Shown: positions 39,401-53,300, counted from the first letter of the stretch. The stretch: 64,000 nt of DNA from Oenanthe sinensis (GCA_028671895.1 CM053796.1:34346860-34410859), one strand, 5' to 3'. Notes: generated by a model not told the origin, from the sequence alone. Made by a program: numbers and translations.

Positions 39401-42400
39401 AAACTGTTGAAAGAATAAGTCAAGTTTACATTTTACAATAGCCTCTAAAATCTAGTTTTAGTATTCTATATGAAACAGGACGTAAATGGATTAAGAAGTG
39501 TAACTTTTTTTTCTCCTTACCACAAATCTTTTATGTGCAAAGTGCATGATAAATCCATAAATGGACTTTTCTTTATAATTAGTGTAATTTTTCTGCTCTT
39601 TACTATCTTGTATATGGAAAGCGCTTGATAAACGCCCCAACATTCGTTCCTTATTATTTTATGTATTGCTCATGTTTATATTTTTTTTCTTAGGAGTTTC
39701 GGGCCCATTTTACTGTACCAAATGAAGTGATACTTGAGGAGTTGAGTCTTCCAGCTTTAGCTGAACTTAAAGGTCGCTGGCGTGGATGTTTAGATGCAAG
39801 CGGTGGGGGCAACGGGGACACAATGGTAGATACCTCTCAAATATCTCACCCAGTTGCATAAACATAAATGATAAACTCCACGTGTCCACCATTAACTTTT
39901 TTTATTGTTTGAAGGAATTGCCAGAAGTGTTGTATGTTATCTCCCATTCAATAAATAGAATAAACCTTTGACTAACGATAAATTAAAGATACTCTTTTCT
40001 AGTGAGAAGCTATATAATTGGTCCCTGTCCTAGGAAATCTGAATCTAGCTTTATCATTTTAGTTTCCAGGGTGCATCTTGAGAATGGCATCCAGTAATAT
40101 GAAAATAGGCTTCATACACGTCATAATATGTAACTTTACAATAATTCAAATGAATCGATGACATGGGAACATGCATATCTACAAATGTTGTATTCAGTGC
40201 CTTCCCATTTTAATGCCGTGAAATATGAGATCAATGCTAAACTAAGATAAAGAAATGTGCAGTTTTTACGTAGTTAATTGGTGAGCTACTGCTTGCCAAG
40301 GTTTTTTAAATTATTTAATTATAAACCAATGATTTTGGAGCAAATAAATTCAGTTCTTTTATGCAACTTTTTTGTATCCCATAGACCACACATTATATTT
40401 TGTTTGTTTTCGAAGGTTGGAAAGGATTGGAAATACTATGAAAAATGTTATTTCCTAGTTTTTCAGGAAATTTGGAACGAGGGTAAAAACTGTGTGCTTT
40501 TTAGGCTTGTGTTATGTCATTCAGCGGGGGGTGGGGTGGGGGTATAGAGTGTGTGTGGACTTGCAACACCTCAGTTACTTGTATCTATTGCATTGATAAA
40601 ACAATAGAGATAATTTAAGCTCCACAAAAATTTGATCATTTTTTTATTTGAGTTCGCTTTTATAAATTTTGTTGGTTAGCATGTTCTTGAAGCATTGTCC
40701 ACTAATATATTTTTCATAAGGCAATAATCTAACATTTTCTAATTCATATATTTATCAGGCAGAGTTTGATTTCCAAGGGGAGGAGTGGGAATGGGGAACT
40801 TATAAAACACAGCGTGTCCTAGCTGCTGGCTTGTACAGCAACGATGATGGCTTGCGTCTAGAAAAAATGTTCGTTCAGAAGGATAATGCCACCGTACATG
40901 CAGATGGAACTTTGTTAGGACCTATAACCAATTTGCATTTTGCTGTTCTTAACTTCCCAGTCAGTTTAGTTCCCACCGTGGTGCAGGTTATCGAATCTTC
41001 AGCCACCGATGGTGTTCATCCATTGCGACAACTTTTAGCACCAATAAAGGGTATACTGCACATGGAAGGGGATCTTAGAGGTAGTCTTGCTAAACCAGAA
41101 TGTGATGTGCAAGTGAGGCTCCTGGATGGGGCTATGGGGGGTATTGATCTTGGACGAGCTGAAATTGTTGCTTCCTTGACATCAACTAGTCGTTTTTTAT
41201 TTAATGCAAAATTTGAACCCATCATCCAAAATGGTCATGTACATGTTCAAGGAAGCATTCCTGTAACTTTTGTACAAGGTAATGTGTTAGAAGAAGAAAA
41301 ATTAGAAAGAGATAATAATGAGGCAACATGGGTCCCGGGTTGGGCCAAGGAGAAAGGCAAAGGATCTGCAGATGAAGTTGGGGATAAGAAAGCGTCTAGG
41401 GATAGAACTGAAGAAGGTTGGGATACTCAGCTAGCGGAAGGCCTCAAAGGCTTAAACTGGAATGTACTGGATGCTGGAGAAGTTAGGGTTGATGCTGATA
41501 TCAAAGATGGTGGCATGATGTTGCTGACTGCATTATCTCCATATGCCAACTGGCTAAATGGAAATGCTGAAGTTATGCTTCAGGTTGGTCAAGTCGGTGC
41601 TTTATATTCCATTGAGGATGCCTTTTTGAAAATTCCAGTAGATTGTAACTCAACTGCATAAGATTTAACACCTTTTTGTTGTCTAAACATATACAGGTTA
41701 GAGGTACAGTTGAACAACCAGTGCTTGATGGATCTGCATCATTCCACAGGGCAACTATATCTTCACCAGTGCTACGGAAACCCCTCACAAACTTTGGTGG
41801 CCTACTTCGTATGGATTCAAATAGATTGTGCATCAGTTCACTGGAGAGTAGGGTGAGCAGAAAAGGGAAGTTATCCCTGAAAGGGAACCTTCCTCTTAGG
41901 AATACAGAAGCATCCCTTGGTGATAAAATCGACTTGAAATGTGAAGACTTAGAAGTCCGTGCAAAGAATATTTTAAGGTGTATCTCTATTAAATAGTGTA
42001 TTACTACCTCTGTCCCAACTGAATTAGCTTGCACGTAGTTTCAGATGCATAAAACTACATAGTTTAAGAAAAAAGAATTAGGTATATCTCTTTTCTATAG
42101 TATATTACTACCTCCGTCCCGAATGAATTAGCTGAATGTATTTGCACGTGGTTATAGGTGCATAAAACTATGTAGTTTAACAAAAAGAGTTATGTATAAG
42201 TATTTCTTGGATGCACCTAAAACTACGGGCAAGCTTATTCATTATGAAAATATAGGGAATATAATAGTTTTGATGAAGTGTTTATATTTGAATCAAATAA
42301 TCATAAGCAGTTTCATTCTGGATTCAATTTTAAAATAAATTGTGATGTTCTTTATACGTTTTTAATTCATATTTCTTCTGCATTTGATATACATCCGGGT

Positions 42401-45400
42401 TTTGGACTTACATCATGTATTTGCATTGCATGCACTAAAGTCTGATGTACAGCCAATTTGTTGAATTCACGCATGTACACTGATTTGAATTTTACTGCTC
42501 ATGTGATTTAGGTTTCTCTTTTCCCTATTGTAAAATAAATCCATTGAGAATTGACTTGCCTCTCTGATATTGTAGTGGTCAGGTTGACACCCAGCTGCAA
42601 ATAACTGGTTCCATTATGCAGCCAAATATATCTGGCAAGATCAAGCTGAGCCGTGGAGAAGCATATTTACCACATGATAAGGGTGGCGGAGCTGCTCAAA
42701 TAAATCGAAACGTCTCAAATCAATCAAAATTTCCTAGCGGTTACAATCAAGTGGTTGCTTCAAAATATGTTTCACGCTTTTTAAATTTGAAGCCTGCTGC
42801 TTCAAGTGCTCCGTTTAATCAACTATCAGGTATGCTGATTGGTGAGAAGAATCGATCTCATAAAAAACTGATACATATTAAACTTAAAAAGAATTTCCAT
42901 GCAATTGAAAAGTATATGCTTATCCCATGATGGACACCAATTTTCTACTTTATATATGTGAATTGTGTGATGTATATTATTCTCGAAGTCAAAACATTTA
43001 CTAGATGTCTTTTCCATATTCCTTGTTCTATATCATGTAGAGTCCGGAGGAGTGAGGACTCCTAGGTTGTGTCCACTTGAAGAGAATGGAATGGGGAAGG
43101 AATAAAATGAAAATTTAGGAACAACATTTATGGAGAAAGAAAGAATTTTACGGGGAAATAGTGAACAAAAATGAGGGGGAGAATTTTTTTCTTTATGATG
43201 AAGATTGTAGGCAAAATGAAAAAGGAGGATGAAGCATTCCTTCAAATATTGGTGGGTTAGAATTCTAGTTTAAATGATAAGGAAAGGAATGGAAGAAGGA
43301 ATAAAAATTATAAACATTTCACTCCAATCACCCCAAATAAGAGTATAAATCTCATTTCCATTCTCTCCCCATTCCATCCAAGTGAACACAACCCTAGTGT
43401 CTACAGTTACTTTTTCCTTGATCTAATATGTGTATAACTAGTGAGGTGTTGCGAAACATCTTATAACAAAAGATTAACTTGGTGTGGTTGCCAACTAGTT
43501 ACTCGTGGCAACAGCCTAAAGCAACCTAGTAACTCAAGTTTTGGTGATGTAGAACAAGGATGAGAGCAGTAACTAGGGGTTATGACCTATCCCAGCAAAT
43601 TATTGGTAAAAGCATATACGAATCCTGGATTTTTTAAAATCAAATATGTTGTCAAATCATTTATTCAACTGTGGGAAAATAATGAAAAGATTACATGAAT
43701 TAAATTTATTTTAAGTTTTAGCTTGTTACTCTCTGTTACTAATCTTTTTGGAGATCAATTACGTGTCATTTGTAGATAAAGAGGCCGAAGCTGAGAAAGA
43801 AACGGGGCATGTAAGTAGTAAGCCCAAAATTGATATTCGCCTCAATGACTTGAAGCTTGTTCTTGGACCAGAGTTGAGAATAGTTTATCCTTTAATCCTA
43901 AATTTCGCAGTTAGTGGTGAGCTTGAGTTAAATGGCTTAGCTCATCCTGAATGGATTAAACCTAGAGGCATTCTGACATTTGAAAATGGTGATGTTAATC
44001 TCGTTGCAACACAGGTGAAAGCTTGTATCTTAATGCGACATGATTTATTTATTTTTTTTACCTTTGCTGGATATCTATTAAGGGTTTCTGAATTCTTCGA
44101 AAAATAATTCTGGAATTGACTTTTCCTAACCTAGGTGAGGCTGAAGCGGGAGCATCTTAATGTTGCAAAGTTTGAGCCTGAAAATGGACTAAATCCAATG
44201 TTGGACCTAGCTTTGGTTGGATCAGAGTGGCAATTCAGGATTCAGAGTCGAGCTAGCAAATGGCAGGACAGTTTGGTAGTGACCTCAACACGTTCAGTAG
44301 AACAGGATGTCCTTTCCCCCACTGAGGTAATAATTGTTATGCGTGGCACGCTCGATTATTTTGTATGTACAGTAACGATATTAATACCATCGTATGAATA
44401 ATTTCATTTGGAGTCTCAGCTTGTTTTGTCGTTTAAGTTTCAGTTTCAGTTTTGGTAGCTTGTAGGTAAAACACCAAGGTTGTGTTTAGAACCCGTTTTT
44501 TTTAATGACCGTTTCCTAGGTTTTGGCTAAATACTTATTGTCTTTATTTCACAAAAGCAGTTGTAAGCTATTTGGATCCCGTTATTGTTTTCCATTTTTT
44601 ATATTATACTAATTACTTTATCAATATTAAACTTGGTATATTATCCAAAAAAAGGCCTGCGTTTGTTCTTGGTAATAACAAGTATGTGTTATATTATGTA
44701 TCTTGTAAAAATTATTATGCCGATGTATGTGCAGTAAGGCAACAACTGTGCATCAAGATCACTCTGAATCGAACAGCTATTCTCCTAAACACATACTCAT
44801 TCAGTATTTAAAAATTGTGCTTGTGTTATACTACCTCCATCTCACATATTTGCCACGTCATTTTTAGTATACACAACAATGAGTTGAAGACATTAAAACG
44901 ATATTAATTTTTTATTATTATTATATTTATAAATACCTTGGAGTTATCCTAAAGTTATACTTTTATTATATAATTTCCGAAGTATTGTATTTAATATTTT
45001 TTCCAGGCATCTTAATATCTATGCTGAGCATGCTTGCTAGTGATATAGGATGGACAGAGTATTTAGGATATTTTTATTGATATTTAAAAATATAGAATTT
45101 GTGATGTATTGATATGAGGTTCTCGGGGCACTGCAAAATATATTTATAATGTTCTACTTGTAAAGCAACTTCTTTGTCTATTTTTTACATCGTTCCTTGA
45201 TAGTTTCCTTTTTTAACCAAATTCTTCACGGGGATGGTACTTTTTTGTGGAATTTTGCATGATTATGCACAGCCAATATTCTCTATATTTGCCTCCCTCA
45301 TGCCAACTTATGATTCTTCTGGTGAAAAGTTGATCAGTTTCTAATATCTTATTTGTAACGTACTTATAATTTATGGTCAGGCTGCTAGAGTCTTTGAAAG

Positions 45401-47171
45401 TCAATTGGCAGAGTCCATCTTGGAAGGTGATGGTCAGCTTGCATTTAAGAAGCTTGCTACTGCTACGCTTGAAACTCTTATGCCAAGAATAGAAGGAAAG
45501 GGAGAATTCGGACAAGCAAGGTGGAGACTAGTATATGCTCCACAGATTCCTAGTTTGCTTTCTGTTGATCCTACCATCGATCCTCTTAAATCTCTTGCCA
45601 ACAATATATCATTCGGTACAGAAGTTGAAGTCCAGCTTGGGAAACGCCTTCAGGTTGATTTCAATATATTTTCCAGTGTTTCATTTATTTTCACAACTTC
45701 AATTCATGGATTCTAGGCTGTTAAGGTACTGCATTTTACTAGAGTCCTGTTTGTTAAATAACATCAGAATATGCAAATCAGAGGGGGGAAAATTAGAATG
45801 TGCAGAAATTGTTATAGAAGATAATATTCTCCTTAAAATAGGCACAAGTTCTAAAACAAAAAATTCATGGCCTTTAGCTTCTACAACTAGAAAATGGTTT
45901 CAACTGTTGTTCCTACTTCCTATGACTATAGTTAATATGTGGTACAGTAAATATCTGACAATTAACTAATGACTTCATTGTTTTGGAATGTTATCTCTTT
46001 CCACTATTGTTTTTTATTTTTAATATAAATATTAGATTATAATATGTTATTAATAGGATTTGAACTTTAAATATAAATATTAGATTTTAATATGTTGTTG
46101 ATAAGATTTGAACCTTAAATATAAATGTTAGATTATAATATGTTGTTGATTAGATTTGAATCTTATACCTATATTAGTATTTTTAGAGTTATAAATATTA
46201 GTATTTTTTGGGTATGACAATGTACATGCATTTTACAAATATTAGTATCTTTATAAATATTGGTACTTTTTGCTGAGATTCGAACCTTAAAACTATGTTG
46301 GTATCTTGCTAAATTTGTAAATATTAGATTTAAATATGCTGTTAACGTATCGAACTTTTGACCTTTCAGAGTATTTTGGATTAAATCACTCTTGCACTTA
46401 TCATATATAGGATATAATTTGAAAAATCATAGCTTTTTTCATAGATGAGTAGTTTCGTCTAGACATCACTCACCTCCTGTTATCTACATTATTCTGATGT
46501 GCTAGGTACGTTGGACTTGTTTAACTTAATTACTTAACTTAATTACTTATACTTTATCCATGCGAAGGACAGATTTTTTTTATACTTATTAACTAAATTA
46601 ATATCAATATAAATATTTTTGCATTAAAATTATTTTGTGTTTTTTAGAGTTGTTTAAATTGGAATCCTGCAATTTTGTTAGTATATTAAAAAATAATAAT
46701 ATAAATACTAAAATTTTAATATGCTGTTAATATGATTTAAACCCTAATTTTTTGTGAGTATTCTTGGAGTTCATAATATAAATATTAGATTTTAGAGTAA
46801 AGTGCATTATGTGTACTTACACTTTGACTGACACATTACTTGTAATACTATATTTATCAAAACTACCACTTTGATATTGTAAGTGGTAGTTTTTTAAGTG
46901 TAGTATTGCAAGTGATATTTCAACCAAAGTGCAAGTACATATAATGCATTTTACTCTAGATTTTAATATATTAGTTTCTACATCTTATTCTTGAAGCATG
47001 ATTATATGTACCCTTTTTTTGCAGGCCTCTATTGTTAGACAAATGAAGGACTCGGAGATGGCAATGCAATGGACTTTAATTTACAAACTTACAAGCCGCC
47101 TACGTGTACTTCTGCAATCTGCTCCATACAAACGTCTACTTTTTGAATATTCTACTACATCACAAGATTAA
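22259..47171 (+). CDS. TIC236: TIC236, chloroplast inner-envelope TamB/DUF490 protein (EMB2410/SSG4 type)
   Basis: Twenty-three exons: 22259-24372, 25345-25543, 25710-25769, 26672-26776, 28445-28585, 28745-28807, 28972-29202, 29298-29381, 30124-30281, 30378-30903, 31977-32144, 32232-32291, 35820-35942, 36736-37011, 39273-39338, 39694-39825, 40759-41583, 41697-41977, 42576-42829, 43776-44014, 44135-44326, 45381-45653, 47025-47171. Every junction keeps phase, giving about 2238 residues against roughly 2170 in Arabidopsis. The first ATG is at 22259. A Ser/Arg-rich transit peptide is followed by one membrane span at about 105-126 and a long beta-rich body; the last ~350 residues are the DUF490/TamB domain (GKGEFGQARWRLVYAPQIPS, EVEVQLGKRLQ), ending EYSTTSQD. 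Known role: bridges inner-envelope TIC and outer-envelope TOC75 during protein import. Conserved blocks include FNCQGPLDAPTFVGS, GEIRGAGNAWICPEGE and SSMGRWRMRLEVPRAE. No stop or frameshift was seen, so it looks functional. Confidence 0.96.
24626..24674. repeat. (AT)n microsatellite in TIC236 intron 1
   Basis: About 24 uninterrupted TA units. A likely length-polymorphic marker, with no coding consequence. Confidence 0.95.
27409..27441. repeat. (AT)n(GT)n compound microsatellite in TIC236 intron 4
   Basis: A short TA run passes directly into about 12 TG units. Intron 4 (26777-28444) is otherwise AT-rich filler. Confidence 0.9.
28714..28757 (+). repeat. 31-bp duplication across the exon 6 splice acceptor of TIC236
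   Basis: The acceptor and first exon bases, ATCTTCAGGTCCCTTCTGTT, occur twice, 31 bp apart. The downstream copy (exon start 28745) keeps the conserved frame. Using the upstream AG (exon start 28714) would add 31 bases and soon reach a stop. Confidence 0.75.
28922..28952. repeat. (CT)n tract before TIC236 exon 7
   Basis: A CT-rich run ending about 20 bases before the exon 7 acceptor, probably part of its polypyrimidine region. Confidence 0.85.
32596..33219. mobile_element. MULE-type MITE in TIC236 intron 12
   Basis: Both ends begin GAGTAAATTGCATG when read inward and pair over about 65 bp. Flanks are TTTTTATAT (32587-32595) and TTTCTATAT (33220-33228), a 9-bp duplication with one mismatch, the size expected of Mutator-like elements. 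The 624-bp interior shows no coding capacity. Its terminal sequence resembles the smaller element at 46795-46956. Confidence 0.78.
33502..33747. mobile_element. Stowaway MITE in TIC236 intron 12
   Basis: A 246-bp element starting CTCCCTCCGTCCCAA, with its inverted complement (TTTGGGACAGAGGGAG) at the other end and TA on both sides (33500-33501 and 33748-33749). Inner arms (GTCAAATTGACC, GGTCAATTTGACC) also pair. Classic plant Stowaway termini and target. Confidence 0.9.
35447..35601. repeat. Two-copy tandem duplication, 77-bp period, TIC236 intron 12
   Basis: TTGTTATTATTAAAACTTTT through CACCTTAAGGTTTTGGGAGA occurs twice head to tail with only a few substitutions, so the duplication is fairly recent. 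Confidence 0.9.
37448..37621. mobile_element. hAT-type MITE in TIC236 intron 14
   Basis: A 174-bp element with terminal repeats CTATGTTACTCGGACTC / GAGTCCGAGTAACATAG, flanked by a perfect 8-bp duplication TCTTTTTC (37440-37447 and 37622-37629). The 8-bp target indicates the hAT superfamily. It lies inside a region rich in GAAGCGCGCTT-like motifs (37223-37330 and 37690-37830), which looks like an older element it split. Confidence 0.88.
42004..42220. repeat. Two diverged tandem Stowaway-like arms, TIC236 intron 18
   Basis: CTACCTCTGTCCCAACTGAAT and CTACCTCCGTCCCGAATGAAT start two similar stretches about 105 bp apart, each containing a GCATAAAACTA(C/T) block. The termini look like Stowaway ends, but complete right ends were not found. 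Confidence 0.5.
43065..43393. mobile_element. MITE in TIC236 intron 19, terminal GGTTGTGT(C/T)CACTTG repeats
   Basis: A 329-bp stretch whose ends pair (GGTTGTGTCCACTTGAAGAG... against ...CCAAGTGAACACAACC) and which is flanked by CTA on both sides (43062-43064 and 43394-43396). The interior is purine-rich, with no frame. A 3-bp target would suit PIF/Harbinger, but the superfamily is not certain. Confidence 0.75.
46023..46166. repeat. 48-bp tandem repeat, three copies, TIC236 intron 22
   Basis: ATATAAATATTAGATT...GATTTGAACCTTAA recurs at 46023, 46071 and 46119 with small differences. Diverged copies continue further along the intron (for example near 46700). Confidence 0.8.
46795..46956. mobile_element. 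MULE-type MITE in TIC236 intron 22
   Basis: A 162-bp element with ends GAGTAAAGTGCATTATGTG / CATATAATGCATTTTACTC and a perfect 9-bp duplication TAGATTTTA (46786-46794 and 46957-46965). A second inner hairpin is centred near 46880. Nine bases are the Mutator signature. It shares the GAGTAAA(G/T)TGCAT terminus with 32596-33219. Confidence 0.9.
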
Positions 47172-48262
47172 GCTATTAAAGCTTCTTTGAGATATATAGA
47201 ACTTCTAAGTGGGGATATCTCGTAGAAAATGTAGCAGTAGATAGTCACACCTATACTCACCCCCATCCCAACTTTTTTCAATTTTTTCAGGTCCCAAGTC
47301 AATGTATATGTTGTAAATATCTATCATTCTTTGCTAAAAAAATGAATGAGCTTGTTTATACGTCTCAATAGTGAATACTCTATCAACTTTTACCAAAGTA
47401 GTTCTAAAGTACTAGTAGGTATGATTAAAAAAAAACAAATTCAAATCATGACTGCACACTCATCAATCTTGTACATAAATCCTATATGCAATTGACATCT
47501 TTTTAGGTGGTTGATCTAAATTGCTAGGAAATTTCTTTCAGATGAGTTTTAGCAGCATATGGTTGTGAAGGCTTGCTTACTAGCCTGGTTCTATGTGTAT
47601 GTGTATATATATCAATATATTGTAGTAAATTATTCAGAGACCTGTCAACTTGTTTTAGTGTGCATCAATATCATGTTAGAGTTTTCCATTTCAATTTGTG
47701 TCAACTTCTGCTGCCAAGGATTTACTGCAGTTGTAGTCAAAATTTTGCGACAGCATTGAACCATTGACAGTATACTCTGTCTCTCTGGTGTTTGTCTTCT
47801 CTGGCTGTTGGATAGGTATATTCATATTTTTGTTTATTCACAATTGTATGTGTTAGAGTTCATTTATTGTGAATCCACAACAGTATGTGTTTGAGTTTAT
47901 CCACATCAAGTGATAGTGAATGTATCTTGCAAGTAAAAAAGGAAAAATTCATCTTAAATGTTTTAATTGCTATCGTACATTAGCATGGACTATATAAACA
48001 ACCCCCAATTTGAAGCAGAAGTTATTCACTATTTGTGATGAATGATGCCTCTGCTCCCTGGGCCAACAAATTTTAACCACTTTCAGTCTTCTATAGTCAA
48101 TTCAAAGTAACAAATGTTACTCAATTATAATATTGACAATATCTACAAAATTGCAACATGATTGCCACTAGAATCGCGCAGCTTCCGCAAGGATTTTTAT
48201 ATCTAATGCATCTCAAAGAATACAATGCTTTTGGTGAAGGAATGTTGAACAACAATAATTTA
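47172..48262. other. Convergent 3' flanks of TIC236 and PPD5-like genes
   Basis: 1.1 kb of AT-rich non-coding DNA between two facing genes. Short open frames here (for example 47559-47759) carry no recognisable domain. No inverted-repeat element was seen. Confidence 0.6.
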
Positions 48263-50355
48263 TCACCAAAATCTCCAAGGATCCTTGAATGGGGGAACAT
48301 AGCTTTCTGTGGGAGGGAGAAGCCGGAAAGAACTAACAGCTTTTTCCAAGACAGGACCCATCTGCAGGAAATTATCAAAATAATCACACCAAGCTTGCTT
48401 CAAATGTTTGAGAATTTTCCATTTTTTCTATTTTCACAACATCTTATGGTTTAGTGTTGCTAAAAAGAAAATCGATACTAATGCCAGAGTTAAGAAAATG
48501 AGAAGCTGATGAAGCCGATCCATGTCCCCGTGCATATTTTTTGTGACTAAGATCGATTTTATCGAAACACCAGTTCATTAAAGTTGCAGTTCAACATTCA
48601 GTTAGCAGGCTGCATATTAAAACTCTTAGTTCAGGTATGTGTGCATCATGTGAAGAGCCTATAAATGAATTCTCTAATGGAACCAATCCTTCAACGTCAA
48701 CAGGAATGGCGAATTTTAAGAGACTTGCTAATTCAGTTCAGCCTAGAATGGGAAACAGTTATCTTAATGTAGACTACAATACAAGGATGCAAGAAGCAAG
48801 GTAGTATATACAACCAAAATCAACATCTTCTGACCCGTTATAGCTCCTAAAGTCTATTGTGCTAAACAAAGAAAAAATGCCAAAAATAGCCATTTTTTTA
48901 AGTTACATTGACAAAAATAACCATGTTCAAAATAATGGCCAATTTTAGCCTTTGGATACGCATTTACAAATGGGTATCCCATTTTGTATGAGATAATCCA
49001 TCCGTAAATGTGTATATCAAAAAAAAACTTGATACACAATTGCCAAATAGGTATCCAATATGTCAAAAAAAAATAAAAAAATAGAATACCTATTTGCCAA
49101 ATGTGTATCCCATATATATAGGACCCATTTGGAAAATGTGTATCCCATTGGCTAAAACTGTCCAATTGAGAATGCCTGTTTTCGTCAATTTTGTTAAAAA
49201 AAAGAAGTGAAGGGTTGGCCTTCAACCACCACGAAACTTTGAAGGATAACAAGAACTATAATAATACGGCACATCACTATAGTTTTAACAATTTGAAGTC
49301 CAAAACTTTTAATAATAAGAATAATAAAAGACATTATCAACCATGATAAAACATGCATAAATCTGTACTAGAGAAAAGGAAAGAAGACAGAAGAGAAGAA
49401 AGTCTCACTTTATTCCATTGCTTACTAAGCGTGGAAGCATTCAAAGAGTATAAAAAACCTGTATAAGCATTTACAGATTTATTGAACAGCCTATTAAGTG
49501 CAAAAATACAAAAGAAAGAATAGCCAAAATCAGTCTATGAGATGAAGTCCTTACCATCTCGTTCAAAAGTGGAAGCAACATAATGCCTATATACATTTGA
49601 TTCTTCAGCCTGCATTGTTAGATAAGAATGCTATGATAACACTACAAAAAGTTGCGTTTTTATGCGGCATAAATTGAAAGAAAGAGAACTCACAGATCTA
49701 GTAGGTGATTTGCGGATGAGGTATTCATAGTACCAATATGTCACACCATCAACCTATGACAAGAAGCAAATTATGATACAAGTAGACATAAGGATTAGTG
49801 CCTTAAGTAAAACCTCCATAAAATGACACTATAAATTAAGAATCTCCGTCCGGTCTCGATTTAGGGGAGTTCAAAAAATAGAAATTTTAATAACAGAATA
49901 AGATAATAATTTTAGGAAGATCCATATATTCCACCAATTTTATAAATCAATAATATTATCAGTTAGTCAATTACATATTTACATGTATGTATATCGAGTA
50001 AGGCTCAAGAAAGTATTCTGTTAAAAAGATAACTGAGAGAAGTGAGATTCAAAAAGAGATTCTAGCAAAAAAAAACATTTCTTTTTTTTTAAATCAATAG
50101 ATCAATCATTGATTTGTATAAAAGAGATTCATGCAAAAATTCTAATAACTCAAACAGATTATTAAGATTTTAACAAAATATTAATATATTTTTTACAAGA
50201 TATTTACATATACAAACATAATATCATCAATAATTCAGTTATTGAAATGGACGATAAATGTGGGATTAAATAAAAAATTCCTAGTTTTTGAACTAATATT
50301 TTTAACCAAATCTCTCGGATCTATTTTTAAGAGATTTTTCTATGGAGACTTGACC

Positions 50356-50388
<33 letters not shown>

Positions 50389-53300
50389 TTATACTTGGAA
50401 CAACGTGTATGTAACTAGTTAAGTAAGTTTGAATGCCTACTCACTCATAGCCGCATGACAATCCATTACATGTTGATACATTTGTTAGTATTAAATAACA
50501 ATTTTTTATACTATCAAATTTATATTTGTTAAAGCGTAAAAACATTCTTTAAATTAATATACATTGACTTGGCGTTTAATTAATAACTCTATAAAATATT
50601 AAATTCTCGTCTACTTAATTGTAATATGTTCATGGGTTGTAAGCATCTGGGACTGCAACATTCATAATAAGAAACGAGCACACTAAATACTAAACACAAA
50701 TCGGTAAACTCACTTTAGATGAATGTGTATCAAGAATCGAACTCTCAGCCTTTCGCTGACTTGACGTAACTCTCTGTAAACAAGTGTAGCATGTTAGTTT
50801 GGAAAGGACACAAGTGTAGCATGTTAGTTTGTAAAGGACTTATGGAAGTTTTGTAGAAAGAAAAAGTGATGCATGCATGCTAAGAAGCGATCAGAATTGA
50901 TACACGACTACTGAGAACTCAAAATAATTTAGTTGCCAATTCTTTCTACAAGTTCGAGTTGTTATATATCCTTTGGAAATAGTTCAATCAGAATAAAACA
51001 ATAATGTTCATAGTTACAAAATAAAGTTTCCTTCTTTCATGATACGTCATACCCTTTGGATGATAAAACACATGTATACTCTCAACCTTTGTAAACGCAC
51101 TAATGAAAGATGAAAAAGATTTCTGCGGAAAGGAATAAAATTGAGTGAAACATTTCTCCTTGCTAAGAGGTGTTATACAATATAAAGTTCTTGACTTTAT
51201 ACTTACCAAAGCAGACTTGTCAGATAGGACAGAATCTGCAACATCTTTTGCATTCCATGTACTTTTGTCCATTGATGTTAAGAATTGTGAATTTGGGGGA
51301 CCAATCTGATTTAGGAAAATTATGTACAAAAACAAGATAAGATCTAAGAAAAAAAAGCATGATCTTGAGATAAATGGTATAGTGAAAATATAAAAACATT
51401 ACCGAAACAGAAAGGATGAGATTGTCAATAAGATCAACACGTTCCGACACAATCCGTTGTCGTGCATCAGCTGTATCATGTTTCAAGGATTTTGTTAGAA
51501 TATGCATGTTTTCAGGTCATTCAAACCCAAATAATTGATGTAGAAACACTTAAATTGATACTTGTAAATATATGAATACCTTGGTGCAAATCTTCTAGTA
51601 GTACTACATATTGTCAAGTTATAATTGAAATATAAACAGTACTTGTGATACTACTATACTAGTCAATATTAGAAAACACTTATGAATTTGAAATGAATTA
51701 TAGACATATAACAATGATGTCGCATATTCTTCTGAATTTCGATGCAATTGCAGAAGGCCTTTCAACTTACGTGAAAGTGGTGCGGCTGATGAATAGCGTT
51801 CTGGTTTTCTGGACTCCGCCCTTCAAATAGATGCAAAAATGTCAGACTCCTGCATTTCAGGAATGCAAAATATAGAGGAATTGACATTACTGATTAAGAT
51901 TTAATATATAAACATTAGAATTATTGGGTAAGCTCAAATATCAGGTTCACAGTTCTAGGTTATGACTTTGGATGCTGTGAGCTTAGTGGGAAAAAGCATT
52001 GTCCAGAAAAGGGATAGAACTGAAGTGGCTGACAACTGTAGTTATTTGAATAGTTGATAATAAAAAAGCATTCAATTTTGCTAGATGCTAGACCACAAAT
52101 TTTGGAAACTTGGCTTCAAGCCAATTAAATTTAAATTAGTAAACTAGCACCATATTCAAACTTGGCGTCTTTTGACCCTTAACGTACATTATAATATTAA
52201 CTTCAACGCCCATTTTAAGATGCATATTTCTCTTAAGTTTTTCCCTGCATGGTGACATTTTAAGGCAAGACCATAAAAAGTTTAACTAGAAACAATCTTA
52301 AATGAATGAATGATATGTTAATATGTACTCACCATTTAAAGATGAACTTCTTAGAAGGCAACTCAAGAGGATACGAATAGGTATAAGCATTAATAGCATC
52401 AACAAATGATACCATTTTGACCACGTCCTCCACACCATAACCTAAAAACATTAGTAGTTTGATTTATATGATACAAATAGAGATCATTGCTATAAACTTA
52501 TCACAACACTACAGAAAGACCAAAAATAAATAAAAATATAATAATACATCAGTCGTCTTTAAAGAAATCTAAGTTTTGATATACAAGTACAAAGCTGAAA
52601 TTAAAATTGGGCTGCTAAAAAGAATCTCATCTTCCTAATACCTTGAATGGAGGTTTAAGTGTATAAAGTGTGTCACACTAGTAAAATATGATTTGATAAT
52701 CATCTGAATTTTTAATAAAGGTATATGCATGCAAATTTAGTGACATCATAAAATTCAAGTAGATGATACTCAATACATATGTTGCCACTAGAAGAAAAGA
52801 GGTATAGATAATGTCGGTGCCTAATAATGAGCTAAGCATACAAGGACACAAATTAAATCATTACCAGTGACAGAGTACTTTTAGCTTCTGCCCATGAAAA
52901 TTAACACGATTTTAGATTTATCTAACTTCAGTGCAATACATAACTATCGGGCGGAGCTCCTATCACGGACCTTGCTAAACTTCCTTTTTGTAAACAAACT
53001 CACCAATGATGATCTTCAAAGCCAGGGAAGGAGGGAGGCGGTGGCACACCCGGCCGCCACCCCCAAACTCCAGAACTTCAACAAAATTAGTATTAATATA
53101 TATATATATACACACATGATTTTATTTTAACAATTTGCTAGTAAAATATTCATAGCTTGCTAATTTTTTAAATTAAAAAGTTATATATGTTTACTTAATA
53201 TATAGATTGGGGAAAAAAATGCCCCTCAATCTTCCGGCCCTAGCTCGGTTTTATAGCGATGATCTGTTGAGGGAGACATGAACCCGCGATGGAGCAATCT

